DNA of 64,000 nucleotides from Tribonema minus. Taxonomy: Eukaryota; Sar; Xanthophyceae; Tribonematales; Tribonemataceae. Position 1 is the first letter of the stretch. Every line of letters begins with the position of its first letter. The notes beneath the pieces are model-generated. The model saw only the letters and a program-made list of their open reading frames with translations, made no database searches and had not been told where the DNA came from. Position numbers and translations under genes: made by a program. Below, piece by piece: positions 12,732 through 22,539 of the stretch. The stretch is taken from NCBI GenBank assembly GCA_017506865.1, contig JAFCMP010000445.1, positions 1,116,001 through 1,180,000 on the forward strand, in the 5' to 3' direction.

Positions 12732-13430
12732 GTGCGTCACAGCTGCTCACAAACTTCAAGTTGGATTCGCAGGTTGGCAGTTGGTTTTGAGACCCAGCAA
12801 GAGCGTGGGAGCTTGCAGATTTCGGCAGCCCTGCTCTTGTGTGCTCCTGTTGGGTATGTCACAGATGTTGCTGTGCAAGCACCGCTGTTGTGCGGTTCTG
12901 AGCTGACCCTGGTAGGTCCGTAGACGCGTTCGCAGGTACGCGGGGCAATTCCTTGTAGGGTCTGTCACTATTGCTCAGCGCAGGAAGCAAGTCCGCGAGG
13001 CGGTATGTATAGGCTCCGTCAACAGTGCTCAGCGCAGAGAACGTCTGCCTTGTGCATCGTCGAAACAGATTTCCGCGAATGTTTGTCGGCTCCAATGCCT
13101 TAGACCCTGGCTTGCAATGATCAGCGAGGCGAAAACGTTTAACAGCGTGTATGAATCCTATGCTACAAGACAGCACCGCCCTCCTGAAGGAATGGGGGCA
13201 AGCGACCCGGCAACGGACAGCCTACTTTGTGAGTTGCGCTTAAAGCAAGTCAGAGACCATCACCTCAACGTTTGCTTGAATCTGAAACATGTGCATCACC
13301 TCATGTTTTCTGCTGCATTGAGATCATGTTGTGCGACACGCTGCGGGATTACATCTGCATCGCCTTGCTGCCACGCTTAGCACATCAACACCACCACGCT
13401 CTGGCGATCAGCGCCAACAAGGGTTTCTGG

Positions 13431-13470
13431 CTAACCCTAAGTAGCCCTAACCCTAAGTTGGGGTTAGGGC
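13431..13470. repeat. Interstitial telomere-like repeat, head-to-head
   Basis: CTAACCCTAA followed by AGCCCTAACCCTAAG and then TTGGGGTTAGGG: C-strand repeats run directly into G-strand repeats, an inverted arrangement. A smaller example with a G-strand part before the C-strand part lies at 11800-11832. Confidence 0.85.
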
Positions 13471-15132
13471 CGACCTAAACCTGCCAGGAAGTGAAGTTGC
13501 GCGTAACGGCTTTCAGAGGATAGCGAACGTGAAAGTAGAGGCTCGTGAGCCCTCGAGAGCTCTGCAGGCCACGAAGCGTGGCCGCAGGCTTGAGACTGCA
13601 ATGCGATACATGCCAAGTGCCAAAACGCTGCATGCGGTCAGCGCCGCCTGTGCTGCAACACCTCGCGAGCTGGAGAGCCAGCGCCAGCATAAGCTCGCAG
13701 CTTCCTGGGTGTTCCTGGCGGGGCAGCGGCAACTAGACCCCAGCGCGCTGATTGGTGAACGTTTGTAGCGATACGCACGTACGCAAACCCGGCTCGCAGA
13801 AATCAGCACGCCCAGATGCATCAGTAGAGCGGAGACTTGCGCACGCCCTGACTGCAGAAGGCTCGCGCCCTGAAGGGTCCCTCGGCTTCAATTCAAATAA
13901 TTTGAACTTGCTACTCCAAGTCTTGCTGGCACATGCGCCATGATTTCATATGGCATAATTCATGCTTGTGCATTACGGGGTGGTCATTACTAGTGAGGTC
14001 AGGGTATGTACCGATGCTTGTACCTAACTGTACTGCATTCATGGACTCAACATTTCCGCAGTTAATCACCAGCAGTTAATCACCAATACTTCATGCGCCT
14101 TTCACACTTTTGCTCAACACTGCTTGCGCGTGCTGTTCTTGGCTGCAGGTGTCATGATAGGGATGACCACACCGGACTGTTGCAGTATGACTGAAGTGTG
14201 GCCAAGTGCACAGCTCCCGACCCTGCTGCTGCCGCCCTGCTCTGATAATACACCGTTACCGTTGCTCGTTTATTCGTTTTTTCAAGCTTTCCTTATGCCC
14301 ACCCTGTGCTCTGTCCATCGGTTGTGCTGACTGTTGATAGTGCACACACCGCGCGTCACTGGTCACTGTGTCCCTGGCTACTGAAGTGTGCGCATGTGCA
14401 GTGCTCAGCGAGCGTGCCTGTTGCAGTCGTGCCGATTGCTGACGTGTAGCGTGGACATTGCGTGCAATATCTCGTCAATTCTGATCCAACCTCGCTTAGG
14501 AGGCGTGAAAAAGCCCACGTGGTGGATGTCAACCTTGCTAGCAGAATCCACATGCATATTGTGACAAGTCGAAAGTGTCTCAGTGCGCATTGACTTCTGC
14601 AGTATGCCATTTGTGTGTCTGCAACTCAGCTGCTTGCTGCACATATTTCCACACGTCCTGCATGTGTGCCAACTTGTCAGGTTGCGCGTGCATGTGTGTA
14701 CTGTACGCATGTTGCTGTTGCACTTGGTGTTCCTGCTCATTGTGACGTACGCTGCTGATGGAAGTGCATTCCCCTGCAAGTGGCCTCGTTGCCACTCTTG
14801 ATGCACAGTAGATCTGCATGGCGAAATGGAGCAAAGTGTCGCTACAGCAAGCTGCAATTGCAGAGGCACAGCATGGATGCCAGCCTTCATCGACGTGCTC
14901 CGAAGCACTTATTCCTAGATGCTATTCATTTCGCCGACGCTCTGCTATCACCATCATCACTATGCCATCTTTGTGCTTGGGATGCCCACCTTTGATACTT
15001 CACATACTGGATGCAGTCCGTAAAACACTTCACGCAGAAACACTTCACGCAGACATTGAATCCTCTTGAACATCCTAATGTCACTCAGCCATGTGCTGAA
15101 ATTGTCCCTCTTTGAAAAACTGAAATGCTGTG

Positions 15133-15156
15133 CCAAGGGGGGTCTAAACCCCTTGG
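15133..15156. other. Short perfect inverted repeat (hairpin)
   Basis: CCAAGGGG at 15133-15140 pairs with CCCCTTGG at 15149-15156 across an 8-base loop. A related CCCCCTTGG occurs again near 15190. It could form a small stem, but there is no tRNA-like cloverleaf and no T run, so function is unknown. Confidence 0.6.
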
Positions 15157-15218
15157 TTATACCAATTGCAAGAGGATTGAACCCACCTCCCAACCCCCTT
15201 GGAGTAAACTGAATTGAC

Positions 15219-15437
15219 ATGCATGATGATGAACGCAGGTTGGCAGCAATGCACCGGCAAATTGCCGACCATGGCTACACTCGCAAACTTGAAGTTGTTA
15301 TTCCCAAGTCGCAAACAGTGCCCAGCGAAATGATTATCAATCGGCATCAGGCTGTGTTCCTCAAGCTGGTACATCAACGAACAGACAAGGTCACCTGCAC
15401 ACAAGCTGCATGGCGTGACAGAATGAACACCAGGCAC
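15219..15437 (+). CDS. Orphan open frame, possible exon or decayed element ORF
   Basis: A frame from ATG at 15219 contains HRQIADHGYTRKLEVVIPKS and then EMIINRHQAVFLKLVHQ, a mixed, non-low-complexity composition unlike the GC-driven frames around it. A possible acceptor (GAACGCAG) lies at about 15231-15238, so the true exon could start later. No convincing donor is visible at its 3' end. I do not recognise the family. It could be an isolated exon of an unseen plus-strand gene or a fragment of a mobile-element protein. Confidence 0.35.
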
Positions 15438-15939
15438 CGCTGCAATAGATGTTTGTTGTGCGTAGGCAGCATCTCAGCCCCTGGACAAGTGCCTTTTTTT
15501 GCCCGCGAATCGCAAACGGAAGCCAAGAGACAGCGCAAGAGAGAGATACAAGGGGGGGACACCAACACTCGGATAGACGCGTTGATTTCGCCGCCTACCC
15601 CCCATTAAACACGCAGCAGGTGCCAGTCACGCGGCCGCTAGCGGAGCAGCAGCGCTCAAGAGCGCGGAGCGCCCAGCACAGGCCATCATGCACGCCCTGT
15701 GGCGCCAATGGCACCACTGGCAGCTTCCTCTTGCGTAATCGGGCAACGGCATGCGGTCACTCACGGCACCAGCATCAAGTACAAAGGTGGCCGCGGCCGC
15801 CACGTGTCGTTTCCTCGTAGGGCTGCTGAGATGAGTTGGTGGCGTATGTTTGATAGCCCCTATGCTGGCCGCCATCCGCCGCTGCCGCTGCCGCTGCCGT
15901 TACCGCGACCAACCGCGGACCGCCGCTGGCGCCGCCGCT

Positions 15940-15946
<7 letters not shown>

Positions 15947-16001
<55 letters not shown>
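15947..16001. repeat. (GCC)n microsatellite
   Basis: About 55 bases of near-perfect GCC repeat, preceded by interrupted CCGCTG/CCGTTG repeats from about 15877. It lies just beyond the dre2 stop codon (gene on minus strand, stop at 16092) and so in the likely 3' flank or UTR. It accounts for the poly-Arg, poly-Ala and poly-Pro frames here. Confidence 0.95.
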
Positions 16002-16003
<2 letters not shown>

Positions 16004-16091
16004 GTGCACAGTGATCACTGAATGCAGGGTCGGGGAGCGCCCTCCAATAAGCATCAATACACAAAGAGTAGTGCCGAGCACCAGGGCGCTG

Positions 16092-19000
16092 CTATTCGTC
16101 CATCTGCGTGTCCAGGCTCGACAGCACGACCTTCTCCTGCCCCTTGTCAAACGCGGGGAGGCCGAGGTACGGGCAGCCCGAGCAGCGGAACGCGTCGCCG
16201 CGGTAGCAGTTGCCGCACGCGCTGCTGCCCGGGCCGTCCTCCGGCGGCGGCGCCGGCGCGCCCGCCGCCTCCAGCTCCGCGCGCCCGCACGAGCAGTTCT
16301 GAGCGGTCACGGAGCGGTTACGAAGTAGAACATGAGAGAGAGAAGGGGTATACACGGCGGTATAGTCTATGCAGTTCGCGGCAGCAGGTGCTCGCAGATA
16401 TAGTGGTGGACGAAAGGGAACAAGCCTCTGCGTGCACGTGCGAGCGGACGCATGGCGCAGCGCGATGAACCGCGGTGCTCGCGGCACGCGGCGCGCGCTG
16501 CCACGGCCATGAGCTGCGCAGATGAGGTCCTTTGAGCACTGCTGCATGTGTCCGTACGCGCGTCATGAACGGCGACGGCGGTGGTGTTCAGTGGTGCCGT
16601 GGTGCACAGGCAGCGCATGCCGCCATCGCCCGCCGTGCATGCCACTGCCGCGCCACAGCGCCATGTGCTCATGCCTGCTCCAGTGTCGAGAACTGCAATG
16701 CTGACACCGCAAACACCATGTCAACATCTCTGTAGCTTGCACCCTAGATGATGGGAGCGGCCGCCAAGCGTCCTCCAACGCCGCCGCTCAACGGCGCTTG
16801 TGTCTCCGCAACCACAAAAGTTTACTGGGAAAGCACAGTTGTCATCCTCGAAGCCACCATAGAAGAAACCCTCAAGGGTATCCAAGGGCACCTTGCACGC
16901 GCGCGTCAACGTGAACCAGTGCGGACGCGGTGCAGGCGTCACGCGCTTCGCGGGCACATCACCGGCACGCATGTAAGGGACGCTCGGCTCGAAGAACAAG
17001 GTGAGGGTGCACACCTGCCCCCAACTTCAAAGCCACTGTGAAGTCACGTGCTGCGTCACCCTGCGCACCTTGCACGCGCGCTTGTGGGTCGAGCAGTCGC
17101 CCGCGTCCGCGGCGGGCGTCGCGCGCTTCAAGGGCACGTCGCCTGCGCCATGTAGTGTGTTCGAGACCATCAAACACCAACTGGGAAGCACAGCAGCTCA
17201 ACACCCTTGAAGCCACCGAAGGACCTGCAAAGGTATCCATGCGCACCTGCACGCGCGCGGCTTCGCGAGCGAGTCACAGGCACAGACGCAAGGAACTCTC
17301 GGCTCACAGACCAAGTCAGAGTACACACCTACCCAACTTCAACTGTGAAGTCACACGGTACGTCACCCTGCGCACCTTGCACGCGCGCTTCTTTGTCGAG
17401 CAGTCGCCTGCATCTGCGGCCGTCGCGCGCTTCAAGGGCGCGTCGCCTGCACTGTTTAGTGTCTTCGAGACCATCAAAAACCAACGGGGGAGCACAACAG
17501 CCGAACATCCTTGAAGCCACCAAAGAACCTGCGCAGGCATCCATGCGCACCTTGCACGCGCGCTTCTTGGTCGAGCAGTCGCCCGCGTCCGCGGCGGGCG
17601 TCGCACGTTTCAAGGGCACGTCGCCTGCCACCTCCAGCAGCGCGTCCTCGTCCACCAGGCCGCCGTCCGACTGCGCAGGCACAAGGGAGAGCACAGGGCG
17701 CAGAGTGGTGTTATGCTGCGTCCACACATTCATTATCCGGCAACACATTGTCAATTAAAGGAAGAGCACAGGGCATGGTGGGCAGCTGCGGACACGCGCC
17801 AGCGCGAAGATAGCGCTGTGTGCTGCACTGGCAAGAGAGATCTGTACTGAGCGTGCTGCGAGCCAGGCTGCCGTCGGACTGCGCAGACAGAGAGAGGGAC
17901 GGCGTGCGCGTTGGCAATGAGTTGCCCTAATTTGATCAAACAGCAAACAGTTACGGTCGCCCGGTCCTGATCAGCAGGGCGAGCTCCTGTCGAAGTTGGG
18001 CTCTGGGCGCCGACTGCCGAGAGCACATGGGGGGCGTGCGCGTGAGTCGGACGGCACAGATACACGCGAGAGCATGTGCGTTGGCCAGCTGCGAACACGC
18101 GCCAGTGTGAAGAGAGCGCTGCGCAGTGCGCTGGCGAGAGAGATCTGTACTGCGCACGCTTTGCGCGACTGCCGCAGTCAGGGGGCGCAGCACGTGGGAG
18201 GGGGGAGCGCGCACATTGCCCGACGACAGTGAGTGAACGCTGGCGAATCTGACATGAACGGGATGCGGCTTGAAGCATGCGGCGTAGCCTGGAGAGGCAC
18301 TGCGGCACGGCGCGCTGCATCGGGGCAGTGATACATGTATGGGGCGTGGGATGCGATCGCGTGAGCGAGAGCTGACGCCATGCGAGGTGATTCGCGAGCA
18401 CTGGCACTGCCGGACTCCTGTCTCTAACTTTGGCTTGACTCCCGACCAAGCTTTGCCCCTAACCATGGCCCTGAGCCTGAATCACCCGGCACCGCACCTA
18501 CTTCAACACCCGTTTAAAGTACGCACCTCTGCAAAGTCGTCTTCCGCCAGATCATTAAGCGCCACCTTCCAGGCCGTCGCCACAGCTGCCTTCTGCTGCT
18601 GCTGCGGTTTTGAAACGGCGCCGTTGCCTGCTTTCGGTTTGAACTTCAACTGCGCTGACGCGCCGGCCTCCCATGCGGGCTTGAAAGCTGCGCAGCAATT
18701 CCGCAACGCGTATGCATGAGGGGGCCGCATGTCACCACAAATACAAGCATGTGCTACAACGTATATGGTAGGACAAGAACAGCGGTGCAGTCAGAGCCTG
18801 CAAAGCAAGCATTTCAGAGGGGCAGCTCACCACCTGTCTGAGTATGGCATTGGCCTGACGCTTACCATAACCGTGTGAGACGAATGTGGTGTGCAGTAGC
18901 TTCTGGTACATGTGTTGACACGACAGCTCTCTCGTGAAAAGGAGGTAGGGCAGACTACGCCCGCATTCTTTGACGTTGACCCCTATCGCCGCGCCACAAG

Positions 19001-20594
19001 TGACGCTCCTTGCTTGGGGATATGTAATCTTGCTTGGCGGTATGTAGGTAGATAGGTATATCGTCGCCCATCCACCCTTGTGCAGCATGAATTCAGTCAA
19101 AGAGTCGCATTGAAGTAGACAGCCAGCTCTAGAGATTGGGGCTGATCAAGAATCTGAAAGCTAAACCAGATGGTTGTTCAAATAATCATATGAGCCCAAC
19201 TGTCCAAAACCAGCCCCCCTTACATGTGCACGCCTGAAAGCGATAGCGAGCTGGGATACAGCGCCGACATCAGTGACCGAGAGACGGCGCAACTCATATT
19301 TCTATCCAGGAACGAACAAGACAGCGTGTTGGCGGCGGCACCGCAGCTGCGTCTCTGCTGCGATGGGCACGCGCTGACAGCAGTGGACGCACCAGTCGCC
19401 TCTGTGGCGGGCATCAAGTGTGCCAGTGCCAGGCATCACGTATGCCAGCAGTGCTTGCAAGCGCGTGATGCACTGAGGTCAGGGTTTACATTCACTTACA
19501 AATAGGTAGTAGGGGTTAACCCTAACCGTAGCTAAACCTAGCCCTGACCCTAGCCATATGGTGATCCCATGCCCACGGCAATGGAGACTACACACTCAGG
19601 ATGGGCATCACCGATTTGCCTCTTGTAGCTCTGACTGCTGGCTGAACCACCCGCACAGGCTGAAACAGGGCTCATCGATGGCATACCGAATGAGTTTTTT
19701 GTATGATGCAACGCTTTGCGAACACCAGGCACTCGACTGGCAATAAGCAAGTACCAGGCAGTGGCATATTCCCCGCCATGGGCTGCCAGAATTACCATTG
19801 CCAGAGTGCTCTAAATGATGAAATGAGCTCTAATGAATGACATCTGCCAACAGTGGGGATTTGGCCAGCTCTCCCTGTTGACAGGTTACACCAAGGCCAG
19901 CACAGCAAGGAATGCAAGGAGTAACTTTGATGGATCCTATCACACTGCCACCAAAGCATCGCCAAGTTAAGTGGTGATTCGTTGACAGCAACTTCAATTG
20001 GAGTGCGGCACCCACTTTCAGCACCCTCCGGTGTGACCCTGCCTATCATACTGCCACCAAAGCGTCGCCGCCAAGTTGAGTATTAGATGCGACAGCAACT
20101 TCATTTAGAGTGCGTTGCCCACCTTCAACACCCTCCGGTGTGACTCTGGCGTCCACAAAGCCCGACAGCACCAGCTTGCTGCTCACAGACTCGCTGCCGC
20201 TCCCGAGTACCAGCAGTCTCCCTCCGGACGCCAGAGCCCCCAACGCTCTCCCCAGGAGCGCGTCGTCTAGAAGCAGCAGTGGATCTTCGATGATGACGGA
20301 GTTTACGTTTTTGACTCCAGCGGCCGCCTGAGGGGACACAACGAAGCTGCTGTCGTTGTTCGAACACCACTCAGACAGCTTTCCTCCGTCAGCCGACTCA
20401 CTGACCACAATGGCCTTGTGTCCAGCGGTCAGAGGAGCGAGGACGGTGCCAGCTGATTTTGCTGAAGCCATGGTGTTTTCGCCGGTTCGCCGCTTGTGAA
20501 GCAGGTATGATGCGCCTAGTGCTGTCACCGCAGCTGCTGCCCCTGCCACTACCACAGCTGCCCGCCCTGATCCCGACATCAGCAAAGGTTCCAA
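16092..20594 (-). CDS. dre2: Dre2/anamorsin (CIAPIN1) Fe-S protein, four exons, up to 319 aa
   Basis: Electron carrier of the cytosolic iron-sulfur assembly pathway, normally paired with the diflavin reductase Tah18/NDOR1. Exons on minus: 20594-20123, 18687-18527, 17670-17551 and 16298-16092; phases close exactly to TAG. Exon 1 gives the N-terminal methyltransferase-like fold ([20 protein letters not shown], then [17 protein letters not shown]). Exon 2 is the linker ([16 protein letters not shown]). Exon 3 has the acidic LVDEDALLE segment and leads into the first cluster motif, C-x6-C-x2-C-x-C ([13 protein letters not shown]). Exon 4 carries the second motif C-x2-C-x7-C-x2-C ([15 protein letters not shown]) followed by PYLGLPAF. 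All eight Cys are present. Oddity: from the first ATG the protein opens with a hydrophobic Ala/Val stretch followed by HKRR, unlike known Dre2. A later Met (MASAKSAG, codon 42) would give about 278 aa. Introns 1 and 3 carry echoes of the exon ends. Confidence 0.93.
16885..17560 (-). repeat. Echo array: copies of dre2 exon 3 3' end plus donor, in intron 3
   Basis: The exon 3 end ([20 protein letters not shown] then RACK, donor GTGCGCA) is present as the real exon near 17555 and as four diverged copies near 17385, 17240, 17070 and 16890. Two copies (about 17385 and 17070) keep an almost intact frame through the Cys-containing peptide. The intervening intron piece (CTTCAACTGTGAAGTC, GAGACCATCAAA) is duplicated with them. 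Spacing about 145-180 bp. Positions run downstream of the exon in gene orientation. Confidence 0.93.
19980..20145 (-). repeat. Echo of dre2 exon 1 3' end plus donor, in intron 1
   Basis: The segment around [18 protein letters not shown] (exon end and first intron bases) recurs once, 107 bp downstream in gene orientation, as [18 protein letters not shown], followed by the same CTTTGGTGGCAGT(A/G)TGATAGG sequence. The duplicated unit therefore spans the exon-intron junction. In the copy the donor GT is changed (GAAAGTGGG against GAAGGTGGG), so the GT falls one base earlier relative to the junction. Confidence 0.9.
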
Positions 20595-22539
20595 AACCTT
20601 TTAAATGAGGCATAACTTCAACTTCTCAAACATCCTTATTAGGGGTCGTCTCTTAATAAGCGCTTCGTTGGGTGCCAATTCGAACGTTAACAGCCCATAT
20701 CACATTGCAACACACATATAGACCCATCAGCATCTGATTGCATTGCAACAGCACCTTTTTCAAAGCTTCTGAAGAGTTATTTTCGAGCCTCTATGGACGG
20801 GTGTCTGTCTCTACTTGGTCATGGTGACTCTGCCGTCTCACAAGGTTTGGGAGCCAGTCGTCTGCACTTGAATGCATGACATCACATCAAATTCATGTTA
20901 CACTCATCAGAGTTGAATTACCGTCCTCACAAATGCGTGGCGCAGTATGCTTATTGAACGCAAATTCACATAGCACAGACCATCGGTACTTGTACAATAT
21001 ACTTTCCGAACCCCATATTTGCGCCCGGCGGGCGCACACAATTGTCTGCGCCCGGGGGGTCAACCGCCAAATATGGGGTTCGATATACGAATACATTCAG
21101 AAGTCCAAGTTGACATTGTCGTTTCCTGTGATTGCCAATCCGATGAGTCAGCACTGAGAAATTTTGTAGCAAGCTGAACGTACATGCACCCTCTGGTAGC
21201 ACACTCGACATAGATTTTCTGTGTGTTTTGTGTCCTGAGCGCAAACCATTAATGAGTATGTAAACACTGAAGGTTCCAGAGCTGAATGGAACATGTGTCC
21301 GAGCATTGACAGTGCTGGGGCACCCACTTGTCAGTAAATGTAGACTCCCGTAGAAGCCACACACCATGCCACCATGCAACAAAGGGGGCCAGACTCTTGC
21401 GGGCTTCCCTACTGTGAGACACTTTGGGTTGCCACGCCATGCTGCACGGTGGCATCATACCGTTGAACGTCCAGCGATGCGGGGGCGCTGCAAAACCGAG
21501 CACACTGTGTTGATTGCCCCTGCGCCGTCATGACACGGTGTGCAGGTTTGCAGAACAGGCCCTGAGGGCGTTAAGGAAGGGGCATCAAGCCTTCATTGAA
21601 TGCGCGCTCATTTTAATGGTAACCTCTAGTGCAACAGCATCCGCCATTGCACAACCATTAAGACTCCCTGCGACCCATGCCGCATGCTCTGTGACATCTC
21701 ATGCCGCATGCTCTGTGACATCTCGCACTTTCTACAAGAGAGGTCACTACTTAAGAAAGCAGGAGGAACTAAGAGCGGGTATGCAGTGTGCTACGCGGCA
21801 TGCTAGTGGTGAACGTGTATTGAAAATCAAGCTCCTTTAGAGGGGGTCTGCTGTGTGGCGTCTGGCGTGTAACGCGGTCGGACTGTGCGCAGACGCTGGA
21901 GCTGTATGGCTATGTACCGGTGGCCCTGACAAATTGTCTGCTGTGTGGCTGCTTCGGCCGGGTGCTTGATTACAGCCCGCATCCGAGAGTCTTAGAGTCC
22001 AAGTCACATCAGCCTCAGCCAGAGGTGTAGCGCATCATCTGCGTCTGAAAGGCCGCCTCCCTGCTGGTCAGCCCAATCCATCGGCCATCCGGCGGAACGC
22101 GGTGCGCTGGAGAACCGGGCCTGTGCAGCAGTGCGGGAGAGTACACGCACATGAATCATTGTAGTCAGTGCTCAGTTTAAAATGGCCCGCCACAAGGTGG
22201 TTCTACGTGCGACAAAATACGCGCAGTGCACCTGTTCCAGGCCAGTGCTCAGTGCTCTATGATGATGTGGTTCGTGAAACAGTGCACTACTCCAACCAGG
22301 AATTGTTGCAACAGAGAGTGCTGCCATGCGCATGGGCGGCGGCCGTGGTCACTGTGGTACAGCCGATCAACCGCGCTTTCATGCATGTGCAACAGCACAG
22401 AGTGCATCAGGTCAGCGCTGCCAGAATGCTGGCGCACGACGAGACTGCGTGCCCGACACCGCTGGAGGCACCCTACTTCTACCGTGCACTGGTGCCGGCA
22501 ATATCCCTCAGAAGCAGCACCGGCAGCAGTGATCAACAC
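20595..22539. other. Intergenic region between dre2 and the C2-domain gene
   Basis: Upstream of dre2 (minus) and downstream of the next minus-strand gene, so it should hold the dre2 promoter and the 3' UTR of the C2 gene. Composition is more AT-rich up to about 21.9 kb. The only structure I can support is a small inverted-repeat element at 21004-21082 and a direct repeat CATGCCGCATGCTCTGTGACATCTC (two copies, about 21676-21725). No coding exon recognised. Confidence 0.5.
21004..21082. mobile_element. MITE-like foldback element with possible ATATAC target duplication
   Basis: Perfect 15-bp inverted arms: CGAACCCCATATTTG at 21007-21021 and CAAATATGGGGTTCG at 21068-21082. A second inverted pair, GCGCCCGGCGGGCGC against GCGCCCGGGGGG, lies inside. 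ATATAC flanks both sides (20998-21003 and 21083-21088), which would fit a 6-bp target-site duplication. Far too short to encode anything. A structured regulatory palindrome is the alternative. Confidence 0.55.

Larger units (their letters stand above)
12732..15218. other. Region with no assignable gene; one telomere-like tract
   Basis: Downstream of hisA. Short frames on both strands (for example plus 13529-13768 and 14818-15069) have no recognisable family. GC content is lower than in the flanks after about 13.9 kb. A short interstitial telomere-like tract with both CCCTAA and TTGGGGTTAGGG orientations lies at 13431-13470. Nothing else identified. Confidence 0.5.

Noticed and set aside
15120..15200. 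tRNA gene suggested by the CCAAGGGG...CCCCTTGG stem
   Set aside because: No four-arm structure, no T-arm consensus and no anticodon loop of correct size.
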